Assembly: GCA_963920575.1 (NCBI GenBank)
Contig: OY986972.1
Location: forward strand, 19,167,271-19,231,270
Direction of reading: 5' to 3'
Length of the DNA: 64,000 nucleotides
DNA from: Narthecium ossifragum
Lineage: Eukaryota > Streptophyta > Magnoliopsida > Dioscoreales > Nartheciaceae
The notes under the pieces were generated by a model. That model searched no databases. It saw nothing but the letters and a program-made list of their open reading frames with translations, and was not told the origin of the DNA. Made by a program: the position numbers and the translations under genes. Positions 10,577-21,752 of this stretch are shown here, in pieces. Every line of letters begins with the position of its first letter. The stretch's first letter is position 1.

Positions 10577-10990
10577 TCGGATCGATCCCTCTCCCAAGGG
10601 AGGATCGATCCCTCTAATGACAGAGAACGAACTCTCCATACTGCGCCGAGTCCGATCGATCCGTCCTCCCAGGATGATCGATTCGACTCGGGACGGATCG
10701 ATCCCACTCACAACGAGGGGATCCCATGCTATCCAAGGAGACCGATCGATCCAGCCAAGAGAGCGATCGATCCAGCCAAGGAGACCGATCGATTCAGCCA
10801 AGGGAACGATCGATCCAACCAAGAGACCGATCGATCCATCTCCGAGTCCGATCGATCCATCCCAAGAGACCGATCGATCCGTCCCAAGAGACCGATCGAT
10901 CCGTCCCAAGAGACCGATCGATCCTTCTCAACGATCCACGTTCCTGTCATTGAGCGATCGATCCTTCTAGTAAGGAAGGATCGATCCCTC
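10577..10990. repeat. Array of GATCGATC palindromes (outer LTR)
   Basis: About 16 copies. Nine consecutive cores start at 10743, 10764, 10786, 10807, 10828, 10849, 10871, 10893 and 10915, with steps of 21-22 bp and spacers related to CCAAGAGAC. Other copies lie at about 10577, 10601, 10651, 10675, 10694, 10952 and 10977. The long frames here with repeated DRSI and IDPS words are translations of the repeat and are not listed as genes. Confidence 0.75.
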
Positions 10991-11203
10991 TTTCGCAGGA
11001 AGCTGGACTTGGGTTAAAACTTAAACCCAAGTCCGGATCTTTCGATCCCGGGTCCCACTAACCATTCTAGCCAAACATTACCATAAACATGGTCAGTGTT
11101 TGCACACGCGAGTGTGAAACAAGCCGACAAGGCGCAATTTACCAAATTGCCCTTGCGGTCCATGACGAGCCACAGGAGTAGAGGGACGGGTCCTCACAGC
11201 CGG

Positions 11204-11893
11204 ACAGGGCATGGGGATGGGTAGATGGAGAGGGGACGGGGGAGAGGGATGGGACGGGTGTCCCATCCCTCTCTCTCTCTCTCTCTCTCAGTTGAAATCT
11301 CTCTCAGCTGGAATTTTGAGCAGGGCGGGTATGCGGGTGGCTGAGTGGGTGGGTGGGTGAGAGGAAGGAAGTTTGGGCGGGAGTTTTTGATGGGAATGAA
11401 ATTTTGGGTGAAGATTATATACATGTAAATAAACTAATAAGAGGTAAACGATTGTAACCGTTTATAAGGTTGATATATAATATTATAATAGTTGATAAGC
11501 TAGTGGGTGAAGATTATAATATTTGAATTAACTATTAAATTAATTCAAATATATCTACGTAAGGTGTATAAAATATATAATATTATAACAGTGGGTAAGC
11601 TAGTGGGTTAAGATTATAATATTTGAATTAATTATTAAGTTAATTCAAATGTTTATACGTGAGGTGTATAAAATATATAATATTGCCTTTGAAGTTAATT
11701 CTAGATCTTATTTTGTTGCATATTGGTTTGCAGCTAATTCAGTAAAGTTCATCCAGCAGAAGAAGTAATTTTTCTCAAATAAAGGACACTTTAAATACTT
11801 TCATCATGATTTTTGGAAGTGATTTGATGATGCATGTGCTTCTCATCACTATACTGAATTCGCAGTTTATTCTTGTTTCATTCCATATGGCAG
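11204..11893. repeat. Low-complexity DNA and 100-bp tandem repeat
   Basis: Continues the GC-rich low-complexity sequence interrupted by the solo LTR, then a (CT)n run at about 11263-11290. From 11477 an A/T-rich unit starting ATAATATTATAA repeats at 11577 and begins again at 11677, a period of exactly 100 bp. No gene is seen before the possible exon at 11894. Confidence 0.6.
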
Positions 11894-11980
11894 GCAATCC
11901 TCTCCGAAGCTCTCTTGTGCTTTGGTGCAAGTTCTGCTAGTATGGATGAAGAGAGTACAGATGAGGATCTGGATGAGGTT
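11894..11980 (+). pseudogene. Isolated exon resembling plant L11 methyltransferase-like protein
   Basis: After a good acceptor (ATATGGCAG at 11885-11893) the frame reads AILSEALLCFGASSASMDEE followed by an acidic tail, then a possible donor (GAG|GTTAAT). The EALLCFGASS segment resembles the N-terminal part of plant PrmA-like ribosomal L11 methyltransferase-related proteins as I remember that family. No other exon of such a gene is visible within several kb, so this would be a stranded or captured gene fragment. It could also be chance. Confidence 0.35.
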
Positions 11981-12679
11981 AATACTATCTGAAATATCCG
12001 AGTTTTTAATAGGCTTATCCGCTGCTTAACTCTTAGAGTTTGTTTGTTGTTGTGATGCTGCTACTTTTCTTGGTTTACCTTGGTACAACCATATGATATA
12101 TAAGGATGGGAGATTAGCTTCTCTTTTTTTGATTAATTGAGCCTTTAAGTTTAACTGCTTTTCACTCTTCCTCTTGAAGTTAATGAGTCAGTATCTACAC
12201 CCATTTTTGTCTGGTTGCTACACTACTGATTAAATAGGAGTCATTTTGCCTTTGAAAGTATTGCAAAGTACAACATTTTTTACTGTTGCATGCCTTTGGA
12301 AACATATTCATCTGCCTCAATTAATTTACGAGTAGGATCATTTTTCTTAGAGGATCTAAGTTTACTATGTGTACTATGGTGTCAGATTATTGACTCCTTC
12401 GTCCAACCTTTCAAGTTAGACATGATAGGTATTGGCTTGATACATTTGCTCTCTTTCGGGGATGTGCATCGACTTAACTGCGTGTAGTAGTTAATTTGCC
12501 CTTCTCCCTCCTTCGACCCAGATGACCTTTGGGGCTTATATTAGGGTTTGAAATCAGGAGAGTGTCCACCTTCCTCTAGCGAGCTATTTCCACCTTGGCA
12601 GCAAATTTCTTTTGATTCCCCTTGATTTCGATCGATTTCATTTATCAATAGGTCAATTTCAATGACTTTATTTATGATT
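11981..12679. other. A/T-rich DNA without recognisable features
   Basis: About 700 bp of A/T-rich sequence. The small open frame 12290-12487 has no recognisable motif, start context or codon bias. It may be intronic remains of whatever gene the exon at 11894 came from. Confidence 0.4.
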
Positions 12680-13402
12680 GACGAGCATAGCAAACAAAAT
12701 CACAAGGGAAGAGTTCTGGCTTATGCAATGACTTCCACATGTGTGCCGACTGCTGTGATAAGGAAGATGTAACAATTATGTCGTGATTTCTTGTGACAAG
12801 GGAAGAGTTCTAGAGTTAGCTCAGTAGCTTGGAAGACGGTATGCCTCCCGAAGGAAGCTGGTGGACTTGGGCTACGAGATTTGAGCTCTTGGCAGTGTGT
12901 GTTGAAGATGCGGAGGATTGCTTCCTTCTTGGAGCCCACTCAAACGGTTTGGGACTTGTTAGCAAAAGCCAAATACTCATGGAAAGAAATCATTCCCTCT
13001 TTAAGGGATTTTAAAAAGGTTTCTGTGCATTGGAAGCATGTCTGTGATGTTGCCGATGAGATGAGGTAAGGATTTGTGTTTGAACTCAGTCGTGAATGTC
13101 CTAGCTAATGCTTGGGTGTTGGAGGATCCATTGGAGAAACGTCTTGCCTTTTGCAATGTACATAGTAGGCTTGAAAGCCTTGTGGTTGGTGATCTTGTTG
13201 GTGATGGGGCTTGGAATGTTGACAGACTTCATCAAGCTTTCCATCCCTTGTTGGTTGAACGCGCATTGGAGGTTGGACTGCGTAGCACGGAGGAAGGCCG
13301 TTGCAGATGGGCTTGCTGCAAAACAGGGCAGGTGTCTTGTTCATCGTCTTATCTCCTAACTATGCGAGGGAAACTCAGTGGTTTGACACAGGAGGATGCA
13401 CA
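12680..13402 (+). mobile_element. LINE (L1-type) ORF2 fragment, decayed
   Basis: Read with frame changes, this encodes the region after the reverse-transcriptase core of a plant LINE: LCRDFLW, then SSVAWKTVCLPKEAGGLGLRD, SWQCVLKMRRIASFL, VHWKHVCDVADEMR, and a segment with NVDRLHQAFHPLLVERAL. It aligns piece by piece with 33600-34220 of the long LINE downstream (CRDFLW; AWRDVCMPKEFGGLGVRD). It carries frameshifts and stops. It ends at the copia LTR (13403), whose insertion apparently cut it, and the matching distal part is not found after the copia sequence. Confidence 0.7.
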
Positions 13403-14535
13403 TGTTGATCCTAACCCTGTTTTGATGATGCCAATATACATTAAATGATAAAATATATGGTTAACATTTATTACCCCTTTAATTGGAAATCTTAAATTCA
13501 ATATTTAAGTTAATTTTGTACTGACGATCGATGCAAGGATCGACCGTGGGAATGTGACGGTCGATCCATGGATCGACCGTGTTGAATGCAAATATGCGTT
13601 ATTGGCTCACGGTCGATCGGTGCATCGACCGTGGGAAGCGTTTTTCTTCACAGAGCCTCTCGGTCGACCGTGGCGCATTAATAAAGAAAGTGAAGAAACG
13701 ACGGTCGATCGGTGCATCAACCCTGGGAAGCATAAAACTTCACAGAGCCTGACGGACGATGCGACGGTCGATGCGGCGGTCGACCGTGGCGCATGTATGA
13801 AGAAAAATCAAGTAGCGACGGTCGATCCGAGCATCGACCCTGGGAAGCGACTTTCTCAACAGAGGCTCACGAACGATGTGATGGTCGATGTCACGGTTGA
13901 CCGTGAGAGTGACGGACGATGCGTGGATCGACCGTCGATCAAAAAGGTTGAGTTTTTATACGTGACGGACGATGCATGGATCGACCGCCAACAACGCGCA
14001 GAGTAAAAAACTAGCCGTTGAGAGTTGCAGAGAGCCGTTGGAGCTCCTTGTTGAGCTGGTTGAAGCCCATGTATAAGTAGTTCCTTCATGTAAACTTACA
14101 AGAACTTTTATCATTATTATTGAGATCATCTGAGCAAGTGTTAGAGAAGTTTTCTACTTATTCTTTTTTGTGTTACAACCTTTGTAAGCCTTCTTCAAGT
14201 GTGAAGAGGTATCTTGAGAGATAGTCAACAGCAAGTGACTGTGAGTGTAAGGTCACCAAACACCAGAAAGCTTGGAGGAAAAGCTTGTAAGAGATTTGCA
14301 AGTAGTGGAACCTCAAGGGAAGTCTTGAGAGAAGTGGACGTAGACCAAGAGTTGGGTCGAACCACTATAAAATCGGTGCAATCTCTCTAACCCTCTTAAT
14401 TATATTCTTGTATGCCTCTTTTCTTTAGTTTCATCTCATCTTCAAGCATTTAAAGTGTTAATTCTCTCCAACCTGGTTTTTTCATTAAACTAGATTTTCG
14501 AAAAGAGTCCAATTCACCCCCTTCTTGGACCTTCA
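13403..14535 (+). mobile_element. 5' LTR of a Sirevirus-like Ty1/copia element
   Basis: Starts TGTTGATCCTAACCC after the target sequence GCACA (13398-13402) and ends CCTTCA, two bases before a primer-binding site. It is about 1.13 kb. The upstream third is dominated by long palindromes of GGTCGATC/GATCGACC type. A possible TATA element (GTATAAGTAG) lies near 14070. No 3' LTR partner was found, so the right boundary rests on the primer-binding site alone. Confidence 0.65.
13526..13985. repeat. Long GGTCGATC...GATCGACC palindromes in the copia LTR
   Basis: Repeated units place GGTCGATC and its complement GATCGACC a few bases apart. 13557-13580 is a perfect 24-bp palindrome centred on CCATGG. 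Imperfect relatives recur at about 13607-13632, 13700-13730, 13760-13790, 13816-13842, 13880-13935 and 13967-13985, often separated by GGGAAGC. Sireviruses are known to carry conserved palindromic repeats in their LTRs. The motif here has its own sequence but would play the same structural part. Confidence 0.65.
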
Positions 14536-14537
14536 AT

Positions 14538-14552
14538 TGGTATCAGAGCTAG
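14538..14552 (+). promoter_or_regulatory. Primer-binding site, copia element
   Basis: TGGTATCAGAGCTAGG two bases after the LTR end matches the 3' end of plant initiator-Met tRNA, the usual primer for this group. It fixes the right end of the 5' LTR. Confidence 0.85.
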
Positions 14553-14599
14553 GTCTCTATTTCAGTGGTTTAACAACCCTTAGAGGATTCTATTTAGAG

Positions 14600-16348
14600 A
14601 TGGAAAACATAGAGGGACAAGCTACCAATAGGCCACCCTACTTTAATGGTTTAAACTATAATTACTGGAAAACAAAAATGGAAATTTTTGTTCAATCAAT
14701 GGACTATGAGGCATGGTTAGTAATAGAGGATGGACCTTATGTCCCTACTAAAATTGTTGATGGGAAAGATGTCCTAAAGACAAAGAGTGACTACACCCCA
14801 ATTGACCACAAGAACCTTCAAACTAATGCCAAGGCCAAAAGCTTTCTATTTTGTGCCCTTAGCCCTAGTGAATTCAATAGGGTCTCGACATGCAAATCAG
14901 CAAAAGAGATATGGAACAAACTTGAGGTTACATACGAGGGAACAAGTCGTGTTAAAGAGTCAAAAATCAGTATACTTGTACATGACTATGAAACTCTTTT
15001 GCATGAAGAATGATGAAACTATTAGTGAGATGTTTATACGTTTTACTAACATATTAAATATGCTTGAATCTCTTAGAAGAATTTATGCTAATGATGAGAT
15101 TGTGAGGAAGATTCTTAGGTGTCTACCTAAGTCGTGGGATCTTAAAGTGACAGCGATCGAAGAAGCCAAGGATCTATCCAAATTATCACTAGATGAGCTC
15201 ATGGGTTCCCTCACGACCTATGAGATGAACTTGAAGAGAAGCAACGAAGAAGGAGATAAAAAGAAGAAGATGGTTGCCTTCAAGTCGTCTAACAAAGACT
15301 CATCCGATTCAAGTGAAGGAGATGACGATGAGGAGTTGGCGATGATATCAAGAAGAATACAAAAGATCTTCAAACACCAAGGAGGAAAGAAATTCTTCAA
15401 GAAATAGTTCTTCAAAGGTGAAAAGTATAATCCTACCTCTTCTAACATAAATGAAATCATATGTTATGAGTGTAGAAAACCCGGACACTACAAGTTCGAT
15501 TGTCCTCAACTCAAGAAGCCAACAAAGAAGGAGTTCAAGAAAAAGAAGGCAATGATGGCTACTTGGGGAGAAAGTGATGTGGAGACTTCATCCGATGAAG
15601 AAGAATAAGAGGTAGCCAACATATGCCTAATGGCACATGGATATGAGGAAGAAGAAGAAAATGAGGTAGAGGATGAGCTTGCATTTGAAGAACTTTTTTA
15701 TGCTTATCATGCTTTAGCTAATGATTTCAAAGTCCTTACAAAAAATACTATGCTACTTATAAGGACTTGAAGAAAGTAGAAGAAGAAAAAGTAGATGGCA
15801 TACATAGGATTGGAATTCTGGAAAAAGAAAACAAAGGTATGCTAGATAACAAGTCTTGTGACACAAATGACACACTTGAGGATGAACTCAAGGACACTCA
15901 ATATGAGCTCACCATATTGAAGAACACAAACTATGATATGCAAAGGAAACTCATCTTCTTGATGAAATCCAAGAGAGATCTCACTCTTGAGGTGAATGAC
16001 TTAAAAATCACTATAGCAAAATTCGTGAAGAGTAGAGATAAGTTAGATGAGATTCTTGATAGCCAAAGGAACTCCTTAAACAAGAAAGGAATTGGCTACA
16101 ACTCTAGGAAGGTGAACAACCAAAAGAATACTAACTTTGTTAAAGTTTCTTCTCATCCTCCTAAGGTAACACAAGCACCTATATGTCATTATTGTTGCAA
16201 AGTAGGTCACATTGCACCTAGTTGCTATCTAATGAGGAATGCTAATGCTAAGAAAATTTGGGCACCTAGACATTCATCTTCTTCTCTTATGCATAGTACT
16301 AATGCAAATGGGCTCAAAAAGATTTGGGTACCAAAAATCAAGGTTTGA
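14600..16348 (+). pseudogene. Copia (Sirevirus-like) gag, frameshifted
   Basis: The ATG at 14600 opens a UBN2-type gag (RPPYFNGLNYNYWKTKMEIF). One base too many near 15003 shifts the frame, which continues with MKNDETISEMFIRFTNILNM. Further stops lie at 15405-15407 and near 15606. It has two CX2CX4HX4C zinc knuckles, at 15462-15503 (CYECRKPGHYKFDC) and 16184-16225, separated by a long predicted coiled coil (15767-16080). Two knuckles with a long coiled-coil gag fit the Sirevirus/Maximus lineage. The protein would coat the element's RNA in virus-like particles, but this copy cannot make it intact. Confidence 0.75.
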
Positions 16349-16368
16349 TATCATATTTGTAGGAATGC

Positions 16369-19300
16369 ATGAGATCCAAGATCAAGACCAACACAAAGGC
16401 TAAAAGATGGTACCTTGATAGTGGATGCTCAAGAAATATGACGGGTGAAAGGAGCATGTTCTCAACCTTTCAATCTAAAGATGGAGAAATAGTGACTTTT
16501 GGAGATAATGGAAAAGGAAAAATTATTAGCATTGGCAATATTGGTAAAACCTCTCCCATTATTATTGAAAATGTTCTCTTAGTTGAAGGTTTGAAACATA
16601 ACTTGCTTAGCATTAGTCAATTATGTGATAGAGGTAACAAAGTTATTTTTGAAGATTCAAAATGCTATGTTAAGAATGCTCTTAGTGATAAAATCTTGCT
16701 AGTAGGTCATCATGATGGTAATGTATACATATTATATCTTGATGATCTTGTTTGCCATTATGATGTATGCTTTAGTGTCTTAAATGAAAATTCTTAGTTA
16801 TGGCATAAAAGGCTTGGACATGCTCACATGGATTTAATTTCCAAACTCTCTCGAAAAGACCTTGTTCTTGGACTTACCAAGATCGAATTCGAGAAAGATA
16901 AGATTTGTGATGCATGTCAAAGAGGAAAACAAGTAAAATCATCTTTCAAGTCTAAAGATATTGTTTCCACCACAAGAGCATTAGAACTCATTCATATGGA
17001 CTTTTTTGGGCCTACTAAACCAACTAGCTTAGGTGGTAGCTCATATGGATTTGTTTTAGTAGATGAGTATACTAGATACACTTAGGTGATTTTCCTTGCA
17101 CACAAAGATGAAGTCTTTGAGGAATTCACCAACTTTTGTAGAAGAGTCCAAAATGATAAAGGTATTCTCATTACATGCATTAGAAGTGATAATGGAGGAG
17201 AATTCAAGAATTCCCATCTAGAAAAGTTTTGTAATGACAACGGGATTTCCCATAACTTCTCTTTACCTAGAACCCCTCAACAAAATGATGTTGTTGAAAG
17301 GAAAAATAGAACCCTACAAGACATGGCTAGAACTTTATTATGTGAAAATAATCTTCCTAAGTATTTTTGGGCCGAAGCATTTAATACTTCTTGTCATGTG
17401 ATAAATAGAGTAACTTTGAGACCCATTTTGAAGAAAACCCCTTATGAGCTTTGGAAATGAAGAATTCCAAATATTGGGTACTTTAGAGCCTTTGGTTGCA
17501 AATGTTTTATCTTGAACAATGGCAATGATAGTCTTGGAAAATTTGATGCTAGATCCGATGAAGGAGTCTTTTTTGGATATTCGGGAAGAAGCAAAAGTTA
17601 TAGAATCTTCAATAAAAGGATCTTGGTGGTTGAAGAATCAATGCATGTTACATTTGATGAAATGATTTTAATTCCTAGTAGAATTGATAATGGTAAAGAA
17701 GAGGAAATCCCAAATGACAAATCAAAAGACTTATTGGATGAAACCCAAAATGATGTTGAAGAATTGAATATTAGATTTGAGGAATCCCTTGAGATTATAC
17801 CTAGTGATCAACATCATGATTTGCCAAAAGATTAGAAGTATGTATCTTCGCACCCAAAGGAATTGATAATTGTTGAACCATCAAGAGGAATCCAAATTAG
17901 ATCTGCATTAAATACATGTGCAAATCTAGCCTTCCTATCTCAAATTGAGCATAAAACAATTGAGGAAGCACTAGAGGATGATCATTGGATCTTAGCAATG
18001 CAAGAAGAGTTGAATCAATTTGAAATAAATAAAGTTTGGAATTTGGTACCTAGACCTCATGATCATCTCGTTATAGGTACTAAATGGGTTTTTAGAAACA
18101 AAATGGATGAATCGGGAACAATTACAAGGAATAAAGCTAGACTAGTTGCAAAAGGTTTCAATGAACAAGAAGGAAATGATTTTGATGAGACTTTTACACC
18201 TGTAGCTAGACTTGAGGCAATAAGACTACTTCTAGCTTTTGCATCTTACAAAGATTTCAAATTATATCAAATGGATGTTAAAAGTGCCTTCTTTAATGGT
18301 TTACTAAAACAAGAAGTCTATGTTGAACAACCCCCCGGTTTTGAAGACTATAAATTGAGAGATCATGTATTCAAACTCACTAAAGCTTTGTATGGATTAA
18401 AACAAGCTCCTAGAGCTTGGTATGAAAGGCTTAGCAAATTCTTGATGGATAATGATTTTTGTAGAGGAAAAATTGATACTACATTGTTTACCAAATCAAA
18501 AGGCAAAGATTTGCTCTTGGTTCAAATTTATGTTGATGACATTATTTTTGGTTCTACAAATGATAAACTTTGTGAAAAATTTGTCACATGTATGCAAAGT
18601 GAGTTTGAGATGAGTTTAATGGGTGAACTCAATTATTTTCTTGGTTTACAAATCATGCAAACTCGAGGAGGAATCTTTATTAATCAAGCCAAATACACTA
18701 GAGACCTACTCAAGAAATATGATTTTGTTGAATCCAAAATTTATAGAACCCCCATGTGTACAACACTCAAATTAGACAAGGATGAAGATGGGAAACCCGT
18801 TGAACAAACACTTTATAGAGGGATGATTGGTTCTTTACTCTATTTGACCGCTAGTAGAGCAGACATCATGTTTAGTGTTTGCCTTTGTGCTAGATATCAA
18901 TCTTGTCCTAAGGAATCTCATTTGGTTGCGGTCAAGAGGATCTTTAGATATCTAATAAGAACCCAAAATTATGGTTTGTGGTATCCTAGAAGATCATTTT
19001 TTGATCTAATTGGCTACTCCGATGCGGATTTTGCCGGATGTAGACTTGATAGAAAAAGCACAAGTTGTACATGACACTTTCTTGGTCATGCACTTGTTTC
19101 TTGGTTCTCCAATAAGCAAAATTCAGTTGCTTTATCCACCGCCGAAGCGGAATACATTTGCGGCGGGTAGTTGTTGTGCACAATTACTTTGGATGAAAAT
19201 GCAATTGGAAGATTACAACATACATGTAGGCAAAATGCCCATTAAATGTGACAACACTAGTGCCATAAACTTATCTAAAAATCACATCCTACATTCTAGA

Positions 19301-19549
19301 ACAAAGCACATGGAAATTAGGCATCATTTCCTTTGTGATCATGCACAAAAAGGAGATATTACACTTGAATTTGTTAGCACCGCACATCATATTGCGGATA
19401 TTCTAACCAAACCCTTGAGTGAAAACAGAATTCTCTATCTATTAAGGGAGCTTGGGATGTCCAAAATAAAGGAGCTAAAAGGCAAAGATATGGTCACCTC
19501 TTTATCTGTTTTTCATACCATATCCAACTTGAATGCTAAATTTTGGTAA
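16369..19549 (+). pseudogene. Copia (Sirevirus-like) pol: protease, integrase, RT, RNase H, with stops
   Basis: Domain order is the Ty1/copia one. Aspartic protease with D-S-G at 16417-16425. Integrase with its HHCC part (LWHKRLGHAHM, then CDACQRGKQ, 16798-16930) and catalytic core 16980-17460. Reverse transcriptase with YVDD at 18529-18540. RNase H ends near 19440 (TKHMEIRHHFL). The frame is broken by stops at 16795-16797, 17083-17085, 17458-17460, 17833-17835 and 19072-19074, and by a one-base insertion near 19157. Several stops lie where tryptophan is expected. The element is dead but its domains are easily read. Confidence 0.85.
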
Positions 19550-19838
19550 ATTAAGTGAATATCATGATTGATGAGTGATTTTTGTCTCATAATATTTAGT
19601 TACACGTGCATGCAAAGTTTTGTGATGTTTTGATTTAAAAATGATTTTAAATTGAATTTCAAAACTCACTTTCTGGAACTGACGGTCGATCCATCATTCT
19701 TGACGGTCGACCGTGCGTACATTCGCACTGGACGGTCAACCGCCAACTTCCTCGGATCAACCGTGGGATTTTATTTTTATACCCATTGTGTGTCACGGTC
19801 GATCGCCAACTTTAAGTGACAGAGCTGAAGTTAATTAT
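19550..19838. other. 3' untranslated part of the copia element, no 3' LTR
   Basis: Follows pol directly and again contains GGTCGATC/GATCGACC-type palindromic words (19681-19810). The sequence then changes abruptly near 19839 to GGGCTC-rich DNA. Neither the TGTTGATCC LTR start nor a GCACA duplication was found to the right, so the element is 3'-truncated. Confidence 0.5.
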
Positions 19839-20590
19839 TTGGGCTCCTGCTGGGCTCGGGTTATGTCCCTAAAACCGAATCCAGCACGGCACAGAGCCCA
19901 ACCACAGCGGGACACGGGCTGGGTTGGGCACGGCCCACCAACCCGACAACGGCCCATAATAGCCAACGTACAACTATTAAATTGCTACCATCGTTGTTAT
20001 CGGCGCCGGAGAAGAACCGGAGACAGGGAAAAAATGAACAAAGAAGAGATCGGAGATGGAGGCTTATAGATCAAATGCTCAATGTTGAGAAATGGATAAA
20101 AAAACGGTAGATTTGGAGTTCAAGGATTGGAACACTGGAGATTGGATGGACGACGAAGGAGATTTTGTTGCCTTCGCGATTAACCCCACCGCCCACCTCG
20201 TCATGGCTCCAACCCCAGCGATTTCGACGACTCCAACGAAGACCTGCTCGATCAACGGCTTCCTTGAACAGCTGCGAGGCAAAGGTCCGGAACTCGGCTG
20301 GGCTTAGAGAGAGAAAGAGTTAATAGGGATAGGAAATAGGAGTAAGACAGGGCTTTTGTGGGCCGGGCCTAAGTGAACTCATGCCGTGCGGTGCTCGTGC
20401 TTTAGACGGCCCTGTGCACGGCCAGCCCGATGAGCCCAAACACAAGCCCAGAACATTGAACTGGTGCGGGCCATGCTAGGCGCGGCCCAACATGTGCTGG
20501 ACTAGGCCGGGCCAAGCATGCCACGAGGTGTTCAGGGCGGGGGTGTGCTTGGGCTGGCCCGGCCTATTTTACACTAAGAGAAGAAGGGGT
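19839..20590. repeat. GGCCC-rich non-coding element, unclassified
   Basis: Both ends are rich in GGCCCGGCC and GGGCTCGGG words in inverted relation (19842-19960 and 20345-20575), with a middle of about 350 bp. This resembles plant non-autonomous elements with GC-rich subterminal repeats, but I could not define terminal repeats or a duplication. The internal frame 20092-20307 (71 codons) has no recognisable motif. Confidence 0.3.
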
Positions 20591-20699
20591 TTAGATCAGC
20601 TTTCGGTCGGAATTCACAAGTACTATTATATAATATTGATCTTATGACAGAGTTATCCAAAACAGTGTAGACGTAGATCACAATTAAATAATAAAAAAT

Positions 20700-21260
20700 A
20701 TTATGTAATTTGAGGTAACAGTTGAATAATTTCTTCTATCATATCAAGTCAATTGAGACAGGTCTTTTTTCTCTTTATTTTTTATGTGATGGCTAAATCC
20801 TCGGATGCTCGCTCCCCTACTTCGTACCTAGATGACAACTGGCAAGAATAGATAACCCACGTGGTTCATGAATTCGTCAGCAGCTATCAATGACATCAAG
20901 TCAATGAATACAAGTCTTCTTTTTTTTTATGTGATAACTAAGTCCTCAGAAGCTTGCTTGATAACCCTCTTAATTCTGAGTTCGTATGTAGCTATGATGT
21001 CAATTCAATTAATGTAGGCAAGTATTTTCTTATATGATAATTGAGTCCTCATATGCTTACTCCCCTGCTTCGTACCTTCATGGTAACAATGAATAACCCT
21101 GGTAGTTGAGTTCGTCATACTAGCAATGATATAAGTCAATGGAGATAAGTTTTTTATTATATTATATGATAACCATGTTCTTATCGTATGCTTATGCTGC
21201 TATTAGACTAAATTAATATAGACATGTCCTCACCAATTAGGGACCTATATTAATATAGAC
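20700..21260. repeat. Degenerate tandem repeats
   Basis: A loosely repeated block of about 100-150 bp with the words TCAAGTCAAT..ACAAGTC, ATGTGATAACTAAGTCCTC and GCTTCGTACC recurs at about 20744, 20896, 20999 and 21131. A 37-bp unit (TTAATATAGACATGTCCTCA) is directly duplicated at about 21212-21270. No coding potential. Confidence 0.5.
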
Positions 21261-21315
21261 ATGTCCTCACCAATCTTGGACAATTGATAAGTCTATATTA
21301 TTATAAAGATATCCA

Positions 21316-21543
21316 TCTATATAAGATAGGGTTTTACTTACATTGGATGGCCTATAAGAATTTAGAAGATTTATATCTGGTGGTTTAGAATCACTCCCAT
21401 CACACAAACTTAATTATTTCTAAAAATAACTGAATTCATTCGTATATGAAGAGTTGGGTGTGGTGGGGGTGGTTACGGAAGAGAGATAATGAGAGAGGTG
21501 GGTGTGATTGGCAAACCGTGCAATTTACACGGGGATCTGCTAG
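21316..21543 (+). mobile_element. Helitron-like element 1 (non-autonomous)
   Basis: Begins TCTATATAAGATAGG after an A (21315) and ends GATCTGCTAG before a T. A hairpin (CCGTG..CACGG) lies 7 bases before CTAG. These are Helitron hallmarks: 5' TC, 3' CTRR, subterminal hairpin, insertion between A and T. It is 228 bp and non-coding, and it shares most of its length with element 3. Confidence 0.6.
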
Positions 21544-21752
21544 TCTATTATATAAGATCCAGTATATTTTATCATACGGATAATGATGTCCGATTTAAAT
21601 TAAGTACGAATATATCAGACAATCGATATGAAGTCACCTGGAAGGGAACAATGGAAGGTGGTGGTTAGCATGTGGTTAATATAGAGAGAAAGAGAGGAGT
21701 ATGTGGGTAGTAGTTATCCGTATCAATGCCAGGTGACACGGGCCTCACCTAG
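21544..21752 (+). mobile_element. Helitron-like element 2 (non-autonomous)
   Basis: Directly abuts element 1. It starts TCTATTATATAAGATCC and ends in the hairpin GGTGA(8)TCACC plus CTAG. It is 209 bp and its interior differs from elements 1 and 3, so it belongs to another family with the same termini. Similar 3' ends (GGTGACAC..CACCTAG) recur near 29050-29140. Confidence 0.55.

Larger units (their letters stand above)
6709..11198 (-). mobile_element. Outer solo LTR of a Ty3/gypsy-like element (interrupted)
   Basis: Minus-oriented LTR. On plus it starts TGTCGCGCCCC and ends GGGTCCTCACA, so it reads TGTGAGGACCC...GGGGCGCGACA. It is flanked by the 5-bp duplication GCCGG at 6704-6708 and 11199-11203. 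No internal region or second LTR is present, so it is a solo LTR left by LTR-LTR recombination. Its own sequence is 6709-7374 plus 9938-11198 (about 1.93 kb); the rest is a nested relative. The 5' end matches the LTR at 58700 (TGTGAGGACCCGT), placing both in one broad family. Confidence 0.8.

Noticed and set aside
10454..10970. Frames of 70-151 codons with repeated DRSI or IDPS words
   Set aside because: Direct translation of the GATCGATC repeat array in an LTR.
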